Shown: positions 1 through 4,664, numbered from the stretch's first letter. The stretch is 5,313 bases of DNA from Actinomycetes bacterium (GCA_023450775.1 JAEXGP010000202.1:1-5313), one strand, 5' to 3'. The notes: a model not told the origin generated them from the letters alone. Numbers and translations are program-made.

Positions 1-672
1 GAACCCGACGGTCTGGCCCAGCCCGACCAACATCCAGCCGAGGAACGCGCTCGGCGCCGCCTCGGGCGTGACGTCGGCGTGCAGCGCGTTGCCCGCCAGG
101 AGGAGCGGCGCCTGCGTGCCCGAGAAGAGCTCCGAGCCCATCGTGCGGACCGGCAGCACCGATCGACGGATCAGCTCCCACAGGTCGAGCCGCGCTGCGA
201 ACCCGAGCCGGGCCGCCGCCGTCACGGGCGGGAACGGCGAGAGGAGGGCCGCCATCATCTCCTCGCCGAAGCGGTCCCACTCGGCCGCCAGCCGGCGCCA
301 CGACTCGGCGTCGCCGACGCACTCGGCGGCGATCCGTTCGGCGGTCTCGTCGACGTCGCGGTGCAGCACCGCCGCCGGTTCGTCCGGCCGGACGTGGGCC
401 AGGACCTTGGGTGCGTGCCGCCACTCCAGCCCGTGGGAGGCCAGGTCCAACGATCGCATGACCGGCGACGCGGCGGTCATCGGGTAGTACGACGAGAACA
501 GGTCGGTGACGAACCCGGGCGCCGTCACGTCGTCGGCCGACTGCACCGCGCCCCCGGGGCGAGCGGTCGCCTCGAGCACGAGGACGTCCCAGCCGCGATC
601 GGCCAGCAGGTTCGCCGCGACCAGACCGTTGTGGCCGGCGCCCACGACGACGGCGTCGCAGGTGGTGGTCAT
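1..672 (-). CDS. Phytoene-dehydrogenase-like FAD-dependent oxidoreductase, N-terminal part
   Basis: The reverse strand is open from an ATG at 672 to the window edge, giving 224 residues with no stop. The protein starts with a Rossmann dinucleotide-binding strand and loop, V8-V-V-G11-A-G13-H-N-G16-L, followed by the acidic residue E34 that ends the second strand and binds the ribose of FAD. R38-P-G-G41 follows, as in phytoene desaturase/CrtI-like and other amine-oxidase-fold flavoproteins. Family members are usually about 500-550 residues, so some 40% of the gene is here; the substrate-binding half and C-terminal FAD motif lie outside. The family includes carotenoid desaturases and isomerases and many actinobacterial members of unknown substrate, so the reaction cannot be named. 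The start is supported by the G-rich motif lying ten residues in. No clear Shine-Dalgarno precedes it, but a short upstream ORF overlaps the start. The gene diverges from the DUF35/thiolase operon. Confidence 0.9.
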   Translation of the reverse strand, partial: MTTTCDAVVVGAGHNGLVAANLLADRGWDVLVLEATARPGGAVQSADDVTAPGFVTDLFSSYYPMTAASPVMRSLDLASHGLEWRHAPKVLAHVRPDEPAAVLHRDVDETAERIAAECVGDAESWRRLAAEWDRFGEEMMAALLSPFPPVTAAARLGFAARLDLWELIRRSVLPVRTMGSELFSGTQAPLLLAGNALHADVTPEAAPSAFLGWMLVGLGQTVGF

Positions 673-731
673 CGGGTGCGGGGCCCGGCGGGCGTCGCGT
701 GGCGCGCACGGCGCGCAGTGGGTCCGGCCAT
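669..731 (-). CDS. Possible 20-codon leader ORF before the oxidoreductase
   Basis: An ATG at 731 on the reverse strand opens 20 codons (start MAGPTARRAR, end GPRTR). They stop at TGA 671-669, overlapping the oxidoreductase ATG as ATGA. A purine run on the reverse strand (GGGGGAAGG, ending 8 bases before the ATG) could serve as a ribosome binding site, whereas the oxidoreductase ATG itself has none. The arrangement would allow translational coupling. The Arg/Ala/Pro-rich composition is what unselected GC-rich DNA gives, so this may be chance. The start context CATCGGGTGC (plus-strand reading) occurs at both 670-679 and 729-738. Confidence 0.2.
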   Translation of the reverse strand: MAGPTARRARHATPAGPRTR

Positions 732-873
732 CGGGTGCACCTTCCCCCGGAGCGCCGCACGATGCGTCCCACCGGGCGGTCCTGATGACGTTCGGATGTG
801 CCCGCCGGTGCGTGGCAGTGGTTCGACCTCGTAGTATCGGCCCGTCCGACGCGTGACGAGCCAGGGGGGCTTC
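673..873. promoter_or_regulatory. Divergent control region between oxidoreductase and DUF35/thiolase operon
   Basis: This 201-base gap must hold the promoters for both flanking transcripts. The best plus-strand -10 candidate is TAGTAT at 832-837, 36 bases before the DUF35 start; no convincing -35 box is seen 16-18 bases upstream. The same stretch read in reverse (GATACTA) could serve the oxidoreductase. A short near-tandem repeat, GGCGCGCA, occurs at 701-708 and 710-717. No clear operator palindrome was found beyond an 8-bp GGTGCACC. The promoter positions are inference. Confidence 0.35.
863..869 (+). promoter_or_regulatory. Ribosome binding site that fixes the DUF35 start
   Basis: AGGGGGG ends four bases before the ATG at 874. 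The alternative in-frame GTG at 853 has no purine-rich site, so the ATG is the better start and the protein is 135 rather than 142 residues long. Confidence 0.65.
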
Positions 874-1281
874 ATGACGGCGCAGGTACCGCTGACCGAC
901 TACCTCGTGCTGGGCGACGAACCGCACCTGGTCGCGCACGAGTGCGACTCGTGCGGCGCCCGGTTCTTCGACCGTCGCAACGCCTGCGCGAGCTGCTCGG
1001 GCACCACGTTCCACGACGTCGACGTCGCCACCACCGGTGAGCTGCGGACCTTCACGATCGTGTCGTTCGCGGCACCGGGCGTGCCGGTCCCGTTCGTGGC
1101 CGCCGTCGTGGACTGCGACGGGACCAGCGTGCGGGGCAACCTCATCAACGTGGAGCCCGACGCCGAGCACGTGCACACCGGGATGAAGGTCCGGCTGGCG
1201 ACCTACTCGCTCGGTGCGGACGACCAGGGGACCGAGGCGATCGGCTTCGGGTTCGAACCGATCGAGGGAGCAGCCTCATGA
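874..1281 (+). CDS. DUF35 zinc-ribbon/OB-fold acyl-CoA-associated protein
   Basis: This is a 135-residue protein of the DUF35 family. A rubredoxin-like zinc ribbon lies near the N-terminus, with C24-x2-C27 and C38-x2-C41 as the four metal ligands. The rest, from about residue 48, is the OB-fold half: it has the 'TTGELRTFTIV' strand, a conserved-looking GVPVPF turn at 69-74, and R87-G88-N89 before the last strands. Known DUF35 proteins bind acyl-CoA or stabilise a thiolase-like partner; ChsH2 and the DUF35 partner of the Ltp2 aldolase in steroid side-chain degradation are examples. Here the stop overlaps the next gene's start (ATGA), so the two are probably made in equal amounts and form a complex. 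Length and cysteines are normal for the family. The family call is firm; the acyl-CoA substrate is unknown. Confidence 0.92.
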   Translation: MTAQVPLTDYLVLGDEPHLVAHECDSCGARFFDRRNACASCSGTTFHDVDVATTGELRTFTIVSFAAPGVPVPFVAAVVDCDGTSVRGNLINVEPDAEHVHTGMKVRLATYSLGADDQGTEAIGFGFEPIEGAAS

Positions 1282-2489
1282 GCATCGATCCGCACTCCAT
1301 CTGGATCCTCGGGATCACGATGACCAAGTTCGGCAAGCGACCTGACGACGACACCGTCGATCTGGCCACCGAGGCGGTGCTGGGCGCGCTCGCCGACGGC
1401 GGCGTGACGATGGCCGACGTGGACGTCATCGCGGCGGGCAACCTCATGGGAGGGGCCATGCCGATCGGCCAGATGGTGCAGAAGCAGGTGGGCCAGACCG
1501 GCATCCCGGTGTTCAACGTGGCCAACGCCTGCGCCACCGGTGCCACCGCCATCCGCACGGTGGTGATGGCGCTCAAGGCGGGTGAGGCCGACATGGGTCT
1601 GGCCGTCGGCGTGGAGAAGCTCGCCGGCGCCGGCCTGCTCGCGGGCGGGTCCCGCACGTCCGACTCGAACACCTGGGAGCCGTCCGGGCGCTACGGCGCG
1701 GTGGCCCCCGTCGACGGCCGCATCGGCACCGAGACCATGCCCGGGGTGTTCGCGCAGATCGGCATGGAGTACGGCCACCGCTACGGCGGCACCAGCTTCG
1801 AGCTGTTCGCCCGCATCTCGGAGAAGAACCACGCCAACTCCACGCTGAACCCGCTGGCGGCCTACACCAAGGCGATGACCCTCGAGCAGATCATGGGCGA
1901 CGTGATGATCGCCTACCCGAACACCAGGTCCATGTGCTCGGCCAACTGCGACGGTGCCGCGGCCGCGGTGCTCGTCACGGGCGAGGCGCTCGGCCGGCTG
2001 TCGAGCGAGCAGCAGCGACGGGCGGTGAAGGTGTCGGCCTCGGTGCTCACGACCGACCCGTGGGAGGAGGCGTGCCAGGTCCTCCCCGACGTCAACACGC
2101 TCACCCGTAACGCCGCCGCCCAGGCGTACGAGGCAGCGGGCGTGGGTCCGTCCGACCTGGACCTGGTGGAGCTCCACGACTGCTTCGCCACTGCGGAGCT
2201 CGTCCACTACGACAACCTCGCCCTGTGCGAGCCGGGGGGCGCGGTCGACTTCTTCGAGTCGGGCGGGCCGTTCCGGGACGGCGCCACTCCGGTCAACGTC
2301 TCCGGAGGTCTCGAGTCGAAGGGCCACCCGATCGCGGCGACGGGCATCGCCAACGTCTGGGAGATCTGCCACCACCTCCGCGGCGAGGCGGGCGACCGTC
2401 AGATCCCTGACGCCAAGGTGGGTCTCGCACACGTCATCGGGCTCGGCTCGGCCTGCGGCGTGCACATCCTGGAGCGATCGGCGGCCTGA
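1278..2489 (+). CDS. SCP2-like thiolase (acetyl-CoA acetyltransferase family)
   Basis: This is a 403-residue, full-length thiolase-fold enzyme. The acyl-accepting nucleophile is C85 in NVANACATGATA. The second half carries H300-D-C-F303, the form of the NEAF motif typical of SCP2/SCP-x-type thiolases, then G349-H350-P351 with the catalytic His, and C393 in GLGSACG near the C-terminus as the likely acid/base Cys. With all three elements present, thiolytic cleavage of a 3-ketoacyl-CoA (or the reverse condensation) is plausible in the cytoplasm. The gene overlaps the DUF35 gene by 4 bases and has its own GAGGGAG at 1264-1270, seven bases before the ATG, so coupling is likely. Related DUF35-paired proteins include Ltp2, a retro-aldolase in sterol side-chain cleavage. 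The retained Cys residues argue for a thiolase here, but the substrate (fatty acyl, steroid side chain or other) cannot be read from sequence. Confidence 0.93.
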   Translation: MSIDPHSIWILGITMTKFGKRPDDDTVDLATEAVLGALADGGVTMADVDVIAAGNLMGGAMPIGQMVQKQVGQTGIPVFNVANACATGATAIRTVVMALKAGEADMGLAVGVEKLAGAGLLAGGSRTSDSNTWEPSGRYGAVAPVDGRIGTETMPGVFAQIGMEYGHRYGGTSFELFARISEKNHANSTLNPLAAYTKAMTLEQIMGDVMIAYPNTRSMCSANCDGAAAAVLVTGEALGRLSSEQQRRAVKVSASVLTTDPWEEACQVLPDVNTLTRNAAAQAYEAAGVGPSDLDLVELHDCFATAELVHYDNLALCEPGGAVDFFESGGPFRDGATPVNVSGGLESKGHPIAATGIANVWEICHHLRGEAGDRQIPDAKVGLAHVIGLGSACGVHILERSAA

Positions 2490-2572
2490 AGCCGGCACCC
2501 CTCACGTCGTCACGTGGCGTGACATGCGTCCGGTGGCGTGAAGTTCACTCGGACAGACCGAGGTGCACTCCG

Positions 2573-2597
2573 GTTCACCGCGCCGACGATCGGGTAG
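2573..2597 (+). promoter_or_regulatory. Sigma-F/B-like promoter for the anti-sigma kinase
   Basis: GTTC (2573-2576, within GTTCAC) and GGGTAG (2592-2597) are 15 bases apart. This resembles the GTTT, 14-16 bp, GGGTAT consensus of stress/sporulation-type sigma factors of the sigma-B/F group in actinobacteria. The -10 element lies 32 bases before the kinase start, a normal leader length. Such promoters commonly precede rsbW-type genes and give autoregulation. One base in each element differs from consensus, and no experiment supports the site. Confidence 0.5.
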
Positions 2598-2616
2598 TCG
2601 ACGGTCGGCGGGGAGG

Positions 2617-2622
2617 AAGGAG
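2617..2622 (+). promoter_or_regulatory. Strong ribosome binding site for the kinase gene
   Basis: AAGGAG lies seven bases before the ATG at 2630, within a longer purine run from 2610. It is the best Shine-Dalgarno match in the window and decides the start against in-frame upstream codons that would add 37 residues of non-conserved, Arg-rich sequence. Confidence 0.8.
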
Positions 2623-2629
2623 CAAACCG

Positions 2630-3022
2630 ATGCTGGTCGACACGGACATCGTGACCTACGGCCCGCTCGAGGTCGAGGCCGACGAGCAGGGGCCGACCGT
2701 CGCCCGCCGCTGGGCGGGCAACATCGCGGTGCCCGCGGTGCGTGACCCCCAGATCGGCCTGGTCATCTCCGAGCTCGTCACCAACGTCGTACGGCACACG
2801 CCCTGCCCGACGGCGTCGGTGGCGGTGGTCGTGCGCGGGTCCGCCGTGCGGATCGAGGTCAGCGACGGCGACCCCGGGCGGCCCCGCGTCGTCGAGGGCA
2901 AGCTGCCGCCCGGACAGGGTGGCCTGGGGCTCCGGATCGTGGACACCATGGCCACCCGGTGGGGGGTCGACGACCACGACCACGGAAAGACTGTGTGGGC
3001 GGAGTTCGACCCCGCAGCCTGA
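2630..3022 (+). CDS. RsbW/SpoIIAB-like anti-sigma factor serine kinase (HATPase_c_2)
   Basis: This is a 130-residue single-domain ATPase of the GHKL fold. The N box is E48-L-V-T-N52-V-V-R-H56, in which Glu and Asn bind magnesium and activate water or phosphoacceptor. The G1 region is S78-D79-G-D-P-G83-R-P, and the G2 region is G97-G-L-G-L-R-I-V104. The length suits small RsbW-type proteins, with no transmembrane or extra sensor domain. In known systems such proteins hold a sigma factor inactive and phosphorylate a STAS antagonist on Ser when ATP is high. A STAS gene lies tail to tail immediately downstream, so that is the likely partner. No sigma factor gene is visible, so its target must be elsewhere. 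A sigma-F/B-like promoter upstream suggests control by its own target. Some family members in actinobacteria act on other STAS proteins instead of sigma factors. Confidence 0.9.
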   Translation: MLVDTDIVTYGPLEVEADEQGPTVARRWAGNIAVPAVRDPQIGLVISELVTNVVRHTPCPTASVAVVVRGSAVRIEVSDGDPGRPRVVEGKLPPGQGGLGLRIVDTMATRWGVDDHDHGKTVWAEFDPAA

Positions 3023-3030
3023 CGGGATCG

Positions 3031-3090
3031 GTCGCAGGACGGAGTCGGGAGCGGGCCGGGGTGGTCTCGAGCGACCGGCCGTCCTGCGGC
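3031..3090. terminator. Bidirectional hairpin terminator between convergent genes
   Basis: CGCAGGACGG (3033-3042) is exactly complementary to CCGTCCTGCG (3079-3088). A U-G and a G-C pair extend the stem outward to 3031 and 3090. The 36-base interior can pair further (GTCG at 3044-3047 with CGAC at 3072-3075). The hairpin fills almost the whole 72-base gap between the kinase stop (3022) and the STAS stop (3095) and would end both transcripts. There is no T-tract on either strand, which is common for high-GC actinobacterial terminators. Confidence 0.7.
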
Positions 3091-3094
3091 GGCG

Positions 3095-3394
3095 TCAGTG
3101 GACGATCTCGAACCGGTCCGCGGTCGAGGTGAGCTCGAGGAGCCGCAGCAGCACGGTGCTGGGGGCCTTGAGCCGGACCGGACGGTGACCCGGGGCCGAC
3201 AGCAGCGCCCGGAGACCGGTCGAGTCGCAGAAGGTCACGCCGGAGACGTCGATCGTCAGCGTCTGGTGCTCGTTCTCGAGCGCCTCCGCCATGGCTGCGG
3301 CAAGGTCCGGAGCGGTGAGGAGGTCGAGCTCGCCGGCGGCGACGATGACCGGTCCGACGGGATCATCGGTGTGGTCGAGTGTGTGGGATGACAT
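3095..3394 (-). CDS. STAS-domain anti-sigma factor antagonist (RsbV/SpoIIAA-like)
   Basis: This 99-residue protein is a single STAS domain. It has the G21-E22-L23-D24 strand-turn, the I48-D49-V-S strand and the phosphorylation loop F55-C-D57-S58-T59-G60-L61. S58 is the residue phosphorylated in this family, at the same number as in SpoIIAA. Dephosphorylated, such proteins bind the RsbW-like kinase and release its sigma factor; the kinase gene lies head-on across a shared terminator. The start is the ATG at 3394. Reading further upstream in frame is possible for 260 more residues, but that extension is Arg/Pro/Gly-rich and not family-like. No good Shine-Dalgarno is seen before the ATG (the purine stretch is only CTGAGC). 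A 5-bp hairpin (GGGGC/GCCCC, 3419-3433) lies 25 bases upstream of the start. No phosphatase gene of the PP2C type is in the window. Confidence 0.9.
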   Translation of the reverse strand: MSSHTLDHTDDPVGPVIVAAGELDLLTAPDLAAAMAEALENEHQTLTIDVSGVTFCDSTGLRALLSAPGHRPVRLKAPSTVLLRLLELTSTADRFEIVH

Positions 3395-3521
3395 GTGACT
3401 GCTCAGTTCTACGCGCTTGGGGCTTGGCGCCCCCCGGCAAGAGCTGAACCGCAGGGCCCGACCGAGGACGTCGCAGGGGCGTCGGTGCCTCCTGGGCCAT
3501 CCGTACGCGATCTCGGATGAC

Positions 3522-3533
3522 ACGGTCGACCGT
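3522..3533. promoter_or_regulatory. Perfect 12-bp palindrome
   Basis: ACGGTCGACCGT is self-complementary. It lies about 130 bases upstream of the STAS start (on the minus strand) and shares the core GGTCGACC with the palindrome at 3732-3745. A repressor or activator site is possible; no matching regulator is known to me. Confidence 0.3.
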
Positions 3534-3595
3534 AACCCCCGCTTGGCCGCATGGGAAGGGCGGGGTCCAGCGCGTCGCGCGCACCGACCCGACCG

Positions 3596-3708
3596 CGATG
3601 CCCCCCGATCCCAGTCACGGCGCGGGATCCCTGCATCGGGGCCGTCCCGAGCCGTTAGGCGAATCACCCGGCTGGGGGACGGTCCCGTGCCATCCGGGTG
3701 GCTCGGGA
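3596..3708 (+). ncRNA. Candidate structured RNA: two nested stem-loops in tandem
   Basis: Unit one: CGATGC (3596-3601) pairs with GCATCG (3633-3638), enclosing GATCCC (3607-3612) with GGGATC (3624-3629). Unit two: TCCCGAGC (3645-3652) pairs with GCTCGGGA (3701-3708), enclosing CACCCGG (3665-3671) with CCGGGTG (3694-3700). In unit two, all extra bases of the internal loop lie on one side (3653-3664, a 12-base bulge with GTTAGGCGAAT) and there is a 22-base apical loop. Stacked helices split by a one-sided bulge are typical of regulatory RNAs, but I do not recognise a riboswitch class. Both strands could form these stems; on the minus strand they would lie in the 5' leader of the STAS gene. No promoter is identified. 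DNA-level function is an alternative. Confidence 0.25.
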
Positions 3709-3731
3709 TCGCCTGTCCGGCTGGTCGGAAA

Positions 3732-3745
3732 GGTGGTCGACCACC
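3732..3745. promoter_or_regulatory. Perfect 14-bp palindrome
   Basis: GGTGGTCGACCACC is self-complementary with no mismatch. It sits ten bases before the larger palindrome at 3756-3777 and shares the GGTCGACC core with the 3522-3533 palindrome, centre to centre 211 bases. A dimeric regulator could bind both. Confidence 0.4.
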
Positions 3746-3755
3746 GGCCCTGGGT

Positions 3756-3777
3756 GATGTAGACAAGTGTCTGCATC
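3756..3777. promoter_or_regulatory. 22-bp operator-like palindrome
   Basis: The arms GATGTAGACA and TGTCTGCATC are complementary at nine of ten positions (the tenth is T opposite G), around a two-base AG centre. The length and spacing are what a dimeric repressor covers. The site is markedly more A/T-rich than its surroundings, as operators in high-GC genomes often are. The TetR protein encoded 216 bases downstream is one possible ligand. The TGTAGACA half-site also recalls the TACA/TGTA half-sites of BlaI/CopY-type repressors, which is speculation. Confidence 0.55.
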
Positions 3778-3898
3778 GTTGGAGAGAGGGGTGGGTCCGG
3801 ACGCGATCGGCGGGGAGCGGAACAGATTCACGTCCGGTCGAGCGCCTCGCGCCGGCGCCGGGCACTGCCGTCCGCGGCACGCCGGTCCGCCTGATCGC

Positions 3899-3933
3899 CG
3901 CTCCCGGTCCGCGTCCGCCGCGGACCGGGAGCG
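3899..3933. repeat. Perfect 15-bp-stem hairpin upstream of the TetR gene
   Basis: CGCTCCCGGTCCGCG (3899-3913) and CGCGGACCGGGAGCG (3919-3933) are exact reverse complements around a five-base loop, TCCGC. It is the longest perfect inverted repeat I found in the window. It would be a very stable RNA hairpin on either strand. No T-tract follows. It lies 59 bases before the TetR start, in a divergent gap where no annotated transcript should end. It may terminate an unannotated RNA, insulate the divergent promoters, or be extruded as a cruciform. Confidence 0.6.
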
Positions 3934-3977
3934 CTGCGGCCGTCCGGGCGGCTGGGGGGACGAACTCCGTTCCGGTG

Positions 3978-3984
3978 CAATGAT
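3978..3984 (+). promoter_or_regulatory. Possible -10 element of a leaderless TetR transcript
   Basis: CAATGAT contains AATGAT (3979-3984), which keeps the A and final T of the TAnnnT actinobacterial -10. It lies eight bases before the TetR ATG, so transcription would start at or beside the ATG. This agrees with the absence of a Shine-Dalgarno. No -35 match is seen. Confidence 0.3.
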
Positions 3985-3992
3985 CGGCGTCC

Positions 3993-4631
3993 ATGTCGAC
4001 CGATCCCGATGGCGGAACGACCCCGCGCAGACCCGGTCCGCGCCGGGCCCAGGGCATGCCGACGGGACCGGACGAGGTGCGTCGCGCGGTCCTCGACGCC
4101 GCGGCGGCGCTGTTCGCCGAACGCGGGGTGGGGGAGGTGGCGCTCCGCGACATCGCTGCCGCAGCCAGGGTCAACCTGGCCCTGATCCACCGCTACGTGG
4201 GCTCGCGCGACGAGCTCGTGCGCGCGGTGTTCGCTGATCTCACCGACCAGCTCGTCCGCGAGATCCACGACGCGCCGACGTCGGCGAGGGGGTTCGAACC
4301 CGACACGGTGATGGGCCGCTGGACGCGGGTGCTCACGCACCTCGTGCTGGTGGACCCCGATGCCGCGATCGAGATCGGCGGTGCGCCGATCCGGGAAATG
4401 GCCGCGGTGACCCAGCGGGTCTACGGCCAGAGCGAGGAGGCGGCACGGCTCCGCGCCGCCCAGTTCATGGGCTCCGCCATCGGCTGGCGGCTCTTCGAGC
4501 GCTACCTGATCACGTCCGCCGGTCTGGACGACCTTCCCATCGACGAGGTCCGCGACGAGCTCGTGCGGACCCACCGCCGGCTCGGCGCCGCGCCCCTGCC
4601 CTCTCCGGCCGACCCACCGACCCGCTCCTGA
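3993..4631 (+). CDS. TetR/AcrR-family transcriptional regulator
   Basis: This is a 212-residue TetR-family protein. After a basic, Pro/Gly-rich tail (residues 1-25, with R12-R13, R17-R18), the DNA-binding domain covers about 28-75. It begins with helix 1 'VLDAAAALFAERG' (33-45). The helix-turn-helix is L51-R-D-I-A-A-A-A-R-V-N-L-A-L-I-H-R-Y68, followed by the family's V-G-S-R-D-E-L-V (69-76). The remainder is a helical ligand-binding domain typical for repressors of this size, with no recognisable ligand signature. The start at 3993 has no ribosome binding site and is probably leaderless. M22 (4056) is an alternative that would remove the basic tail but keep the HTH. It diverges from the STAS gene and precedes the membrane-protein gene by 123 bases. 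Likely targets are itself and a neighbour; the 22-bp palindrome upstream is a candidate site. Confidence 0.9.
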   Translation: MSTDPDGGTTPRRPGPRRAQGMPTGPDEVRRAVLDAAAALFAERGVGEVALRDIAAAARVNLALIHRYVGSRDELVRAVFADLTDQLVREIHDAPTSARGFEPDTVMGRWTRVLTHLVLVDPDAAIEIGGAPIREMAAVTQRVYGQSEEAARLRAAQFMGSAIGWRLFERYLITSAGLDDLPIDEVRDELVRTHRRLGAAPLPSPADPPTRS

Positions 4632-4641
4632 CGACGCGTCG

Positions 4642-4664
4642 GGCCCGACCAGCGACCTCGGGCC
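4642..4664 (+). terminator. Possible terminator after the TetR gene
   Basis: GGCCCGA (4642-4648) pairs with TCGGGCC (4658-4664) around a nine-base loop, ten bases after the TetR stop. A 12-bp palindrome GTCGGGCCCGAC (4638-4649) overlaps it and offers a competing fold. There is no T-tract. If it works, the downstream membrane-protein gene has its own promoter in 4665-4743, though no clear -10/-35 pair is seen there. Confidence 0.35.

Larger units (their letters stand above)
2490..2629 (+). other. Intergenic region with clustered small dyads upstream of the anti-sigma kinase
   Basis: Three dyads lie side by side here. GTCACG/CGTGAC with a 3-base loop spans 2509-2523. The palindrome GTGAA-G-TTCAC spans 2538-2548. 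CTCGG/CCGAG with a 5-base loop spans 2548-2562. The hexamer GTTCAC occurs at 2543-2548 and again at 2573-2578, the second within the proposed -35 element. The first hairpin could weakly end the thiolase transcript, though it has no T-tract. The others look more like protein-binding sites. None matches an operator I recognise. Confidence 0.4.
3395..3992. other. 598-bp divergent non-coding region rich in inverted repeats
   Basis: No open frame in this stretch has plausible protein composition: the longest translations are Arg/Pro/Gly-rich with no motif or ribosome binding site. It separates the STAS gene (minus) from the TetR gene (plus), so it contains both promoters. It also holds two nested stem-loops (3596-3638 and 3645-3708), palindromes at 3522-3533, 3732-3745 and 3756-3777, and a perfect hairpin at 3899-3933. 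Short inverted repeats are frequent by chance at this G+C, but the 15-bp stem and the 20-base-arm palindrome are well beyond that. Confidence 0.7.

Noticed and set aside
79..834. Long plus-strand ORFs opposite the oxidoreductase
   Set aside because: Arg/Gly/His-rich translations with no motif. The reverse strand carries a clear FAD-binding Rossmann protein, so these are antisense shadows of GC-rich codons.
853..873. GTG at 853 as the DUF35 start
   Set aside because: No ribosome binding site, and the added seven residues are not family-like; AGGGGGG sits directly before the ATG at 874.
669..875. 68-residue minus-strand ORF across the divergent promoter region
   Set aside because: It would overlap the DUF35 ribosome binding site and start, and its sequence has no recognisable features; only its last 20 codons, as a possible leader, were kept at low confidence.
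1203..2498. 431-residue minus-strand ORF antisense to the thiolase
   Set aside because: Composition is His/Arg/Val/Gly-biased and lacks domains; the plus strand has a complete thiolase with catalytic residues.
3645..3708. Match to a known riboswitch (c-di-AMP ydaO, c-di-GMP, cobalamin)
   Set aside because: Fragments such as GCGAATC look similar by eye, but the conserved cores of these classes cannot be laid on the sequence in order.
3417..3983. 188-residue plus-strand ORF in the divergent gap
   Set aside because: No ribosome binding site, no domain, Arg/Pro/Gly-rich, and it runs through all the inverted repeats; better treated as non-coding.
3095..4174. STAS protein extended to 359 residues by upstream in-frame codons
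   Set aside because: The added 260 residues are low-complexity Arg/Pro/Gly sequence crossing the intergenic region and the start of the TetR gene; a single STAS domain of 99 residues is the normal family size.
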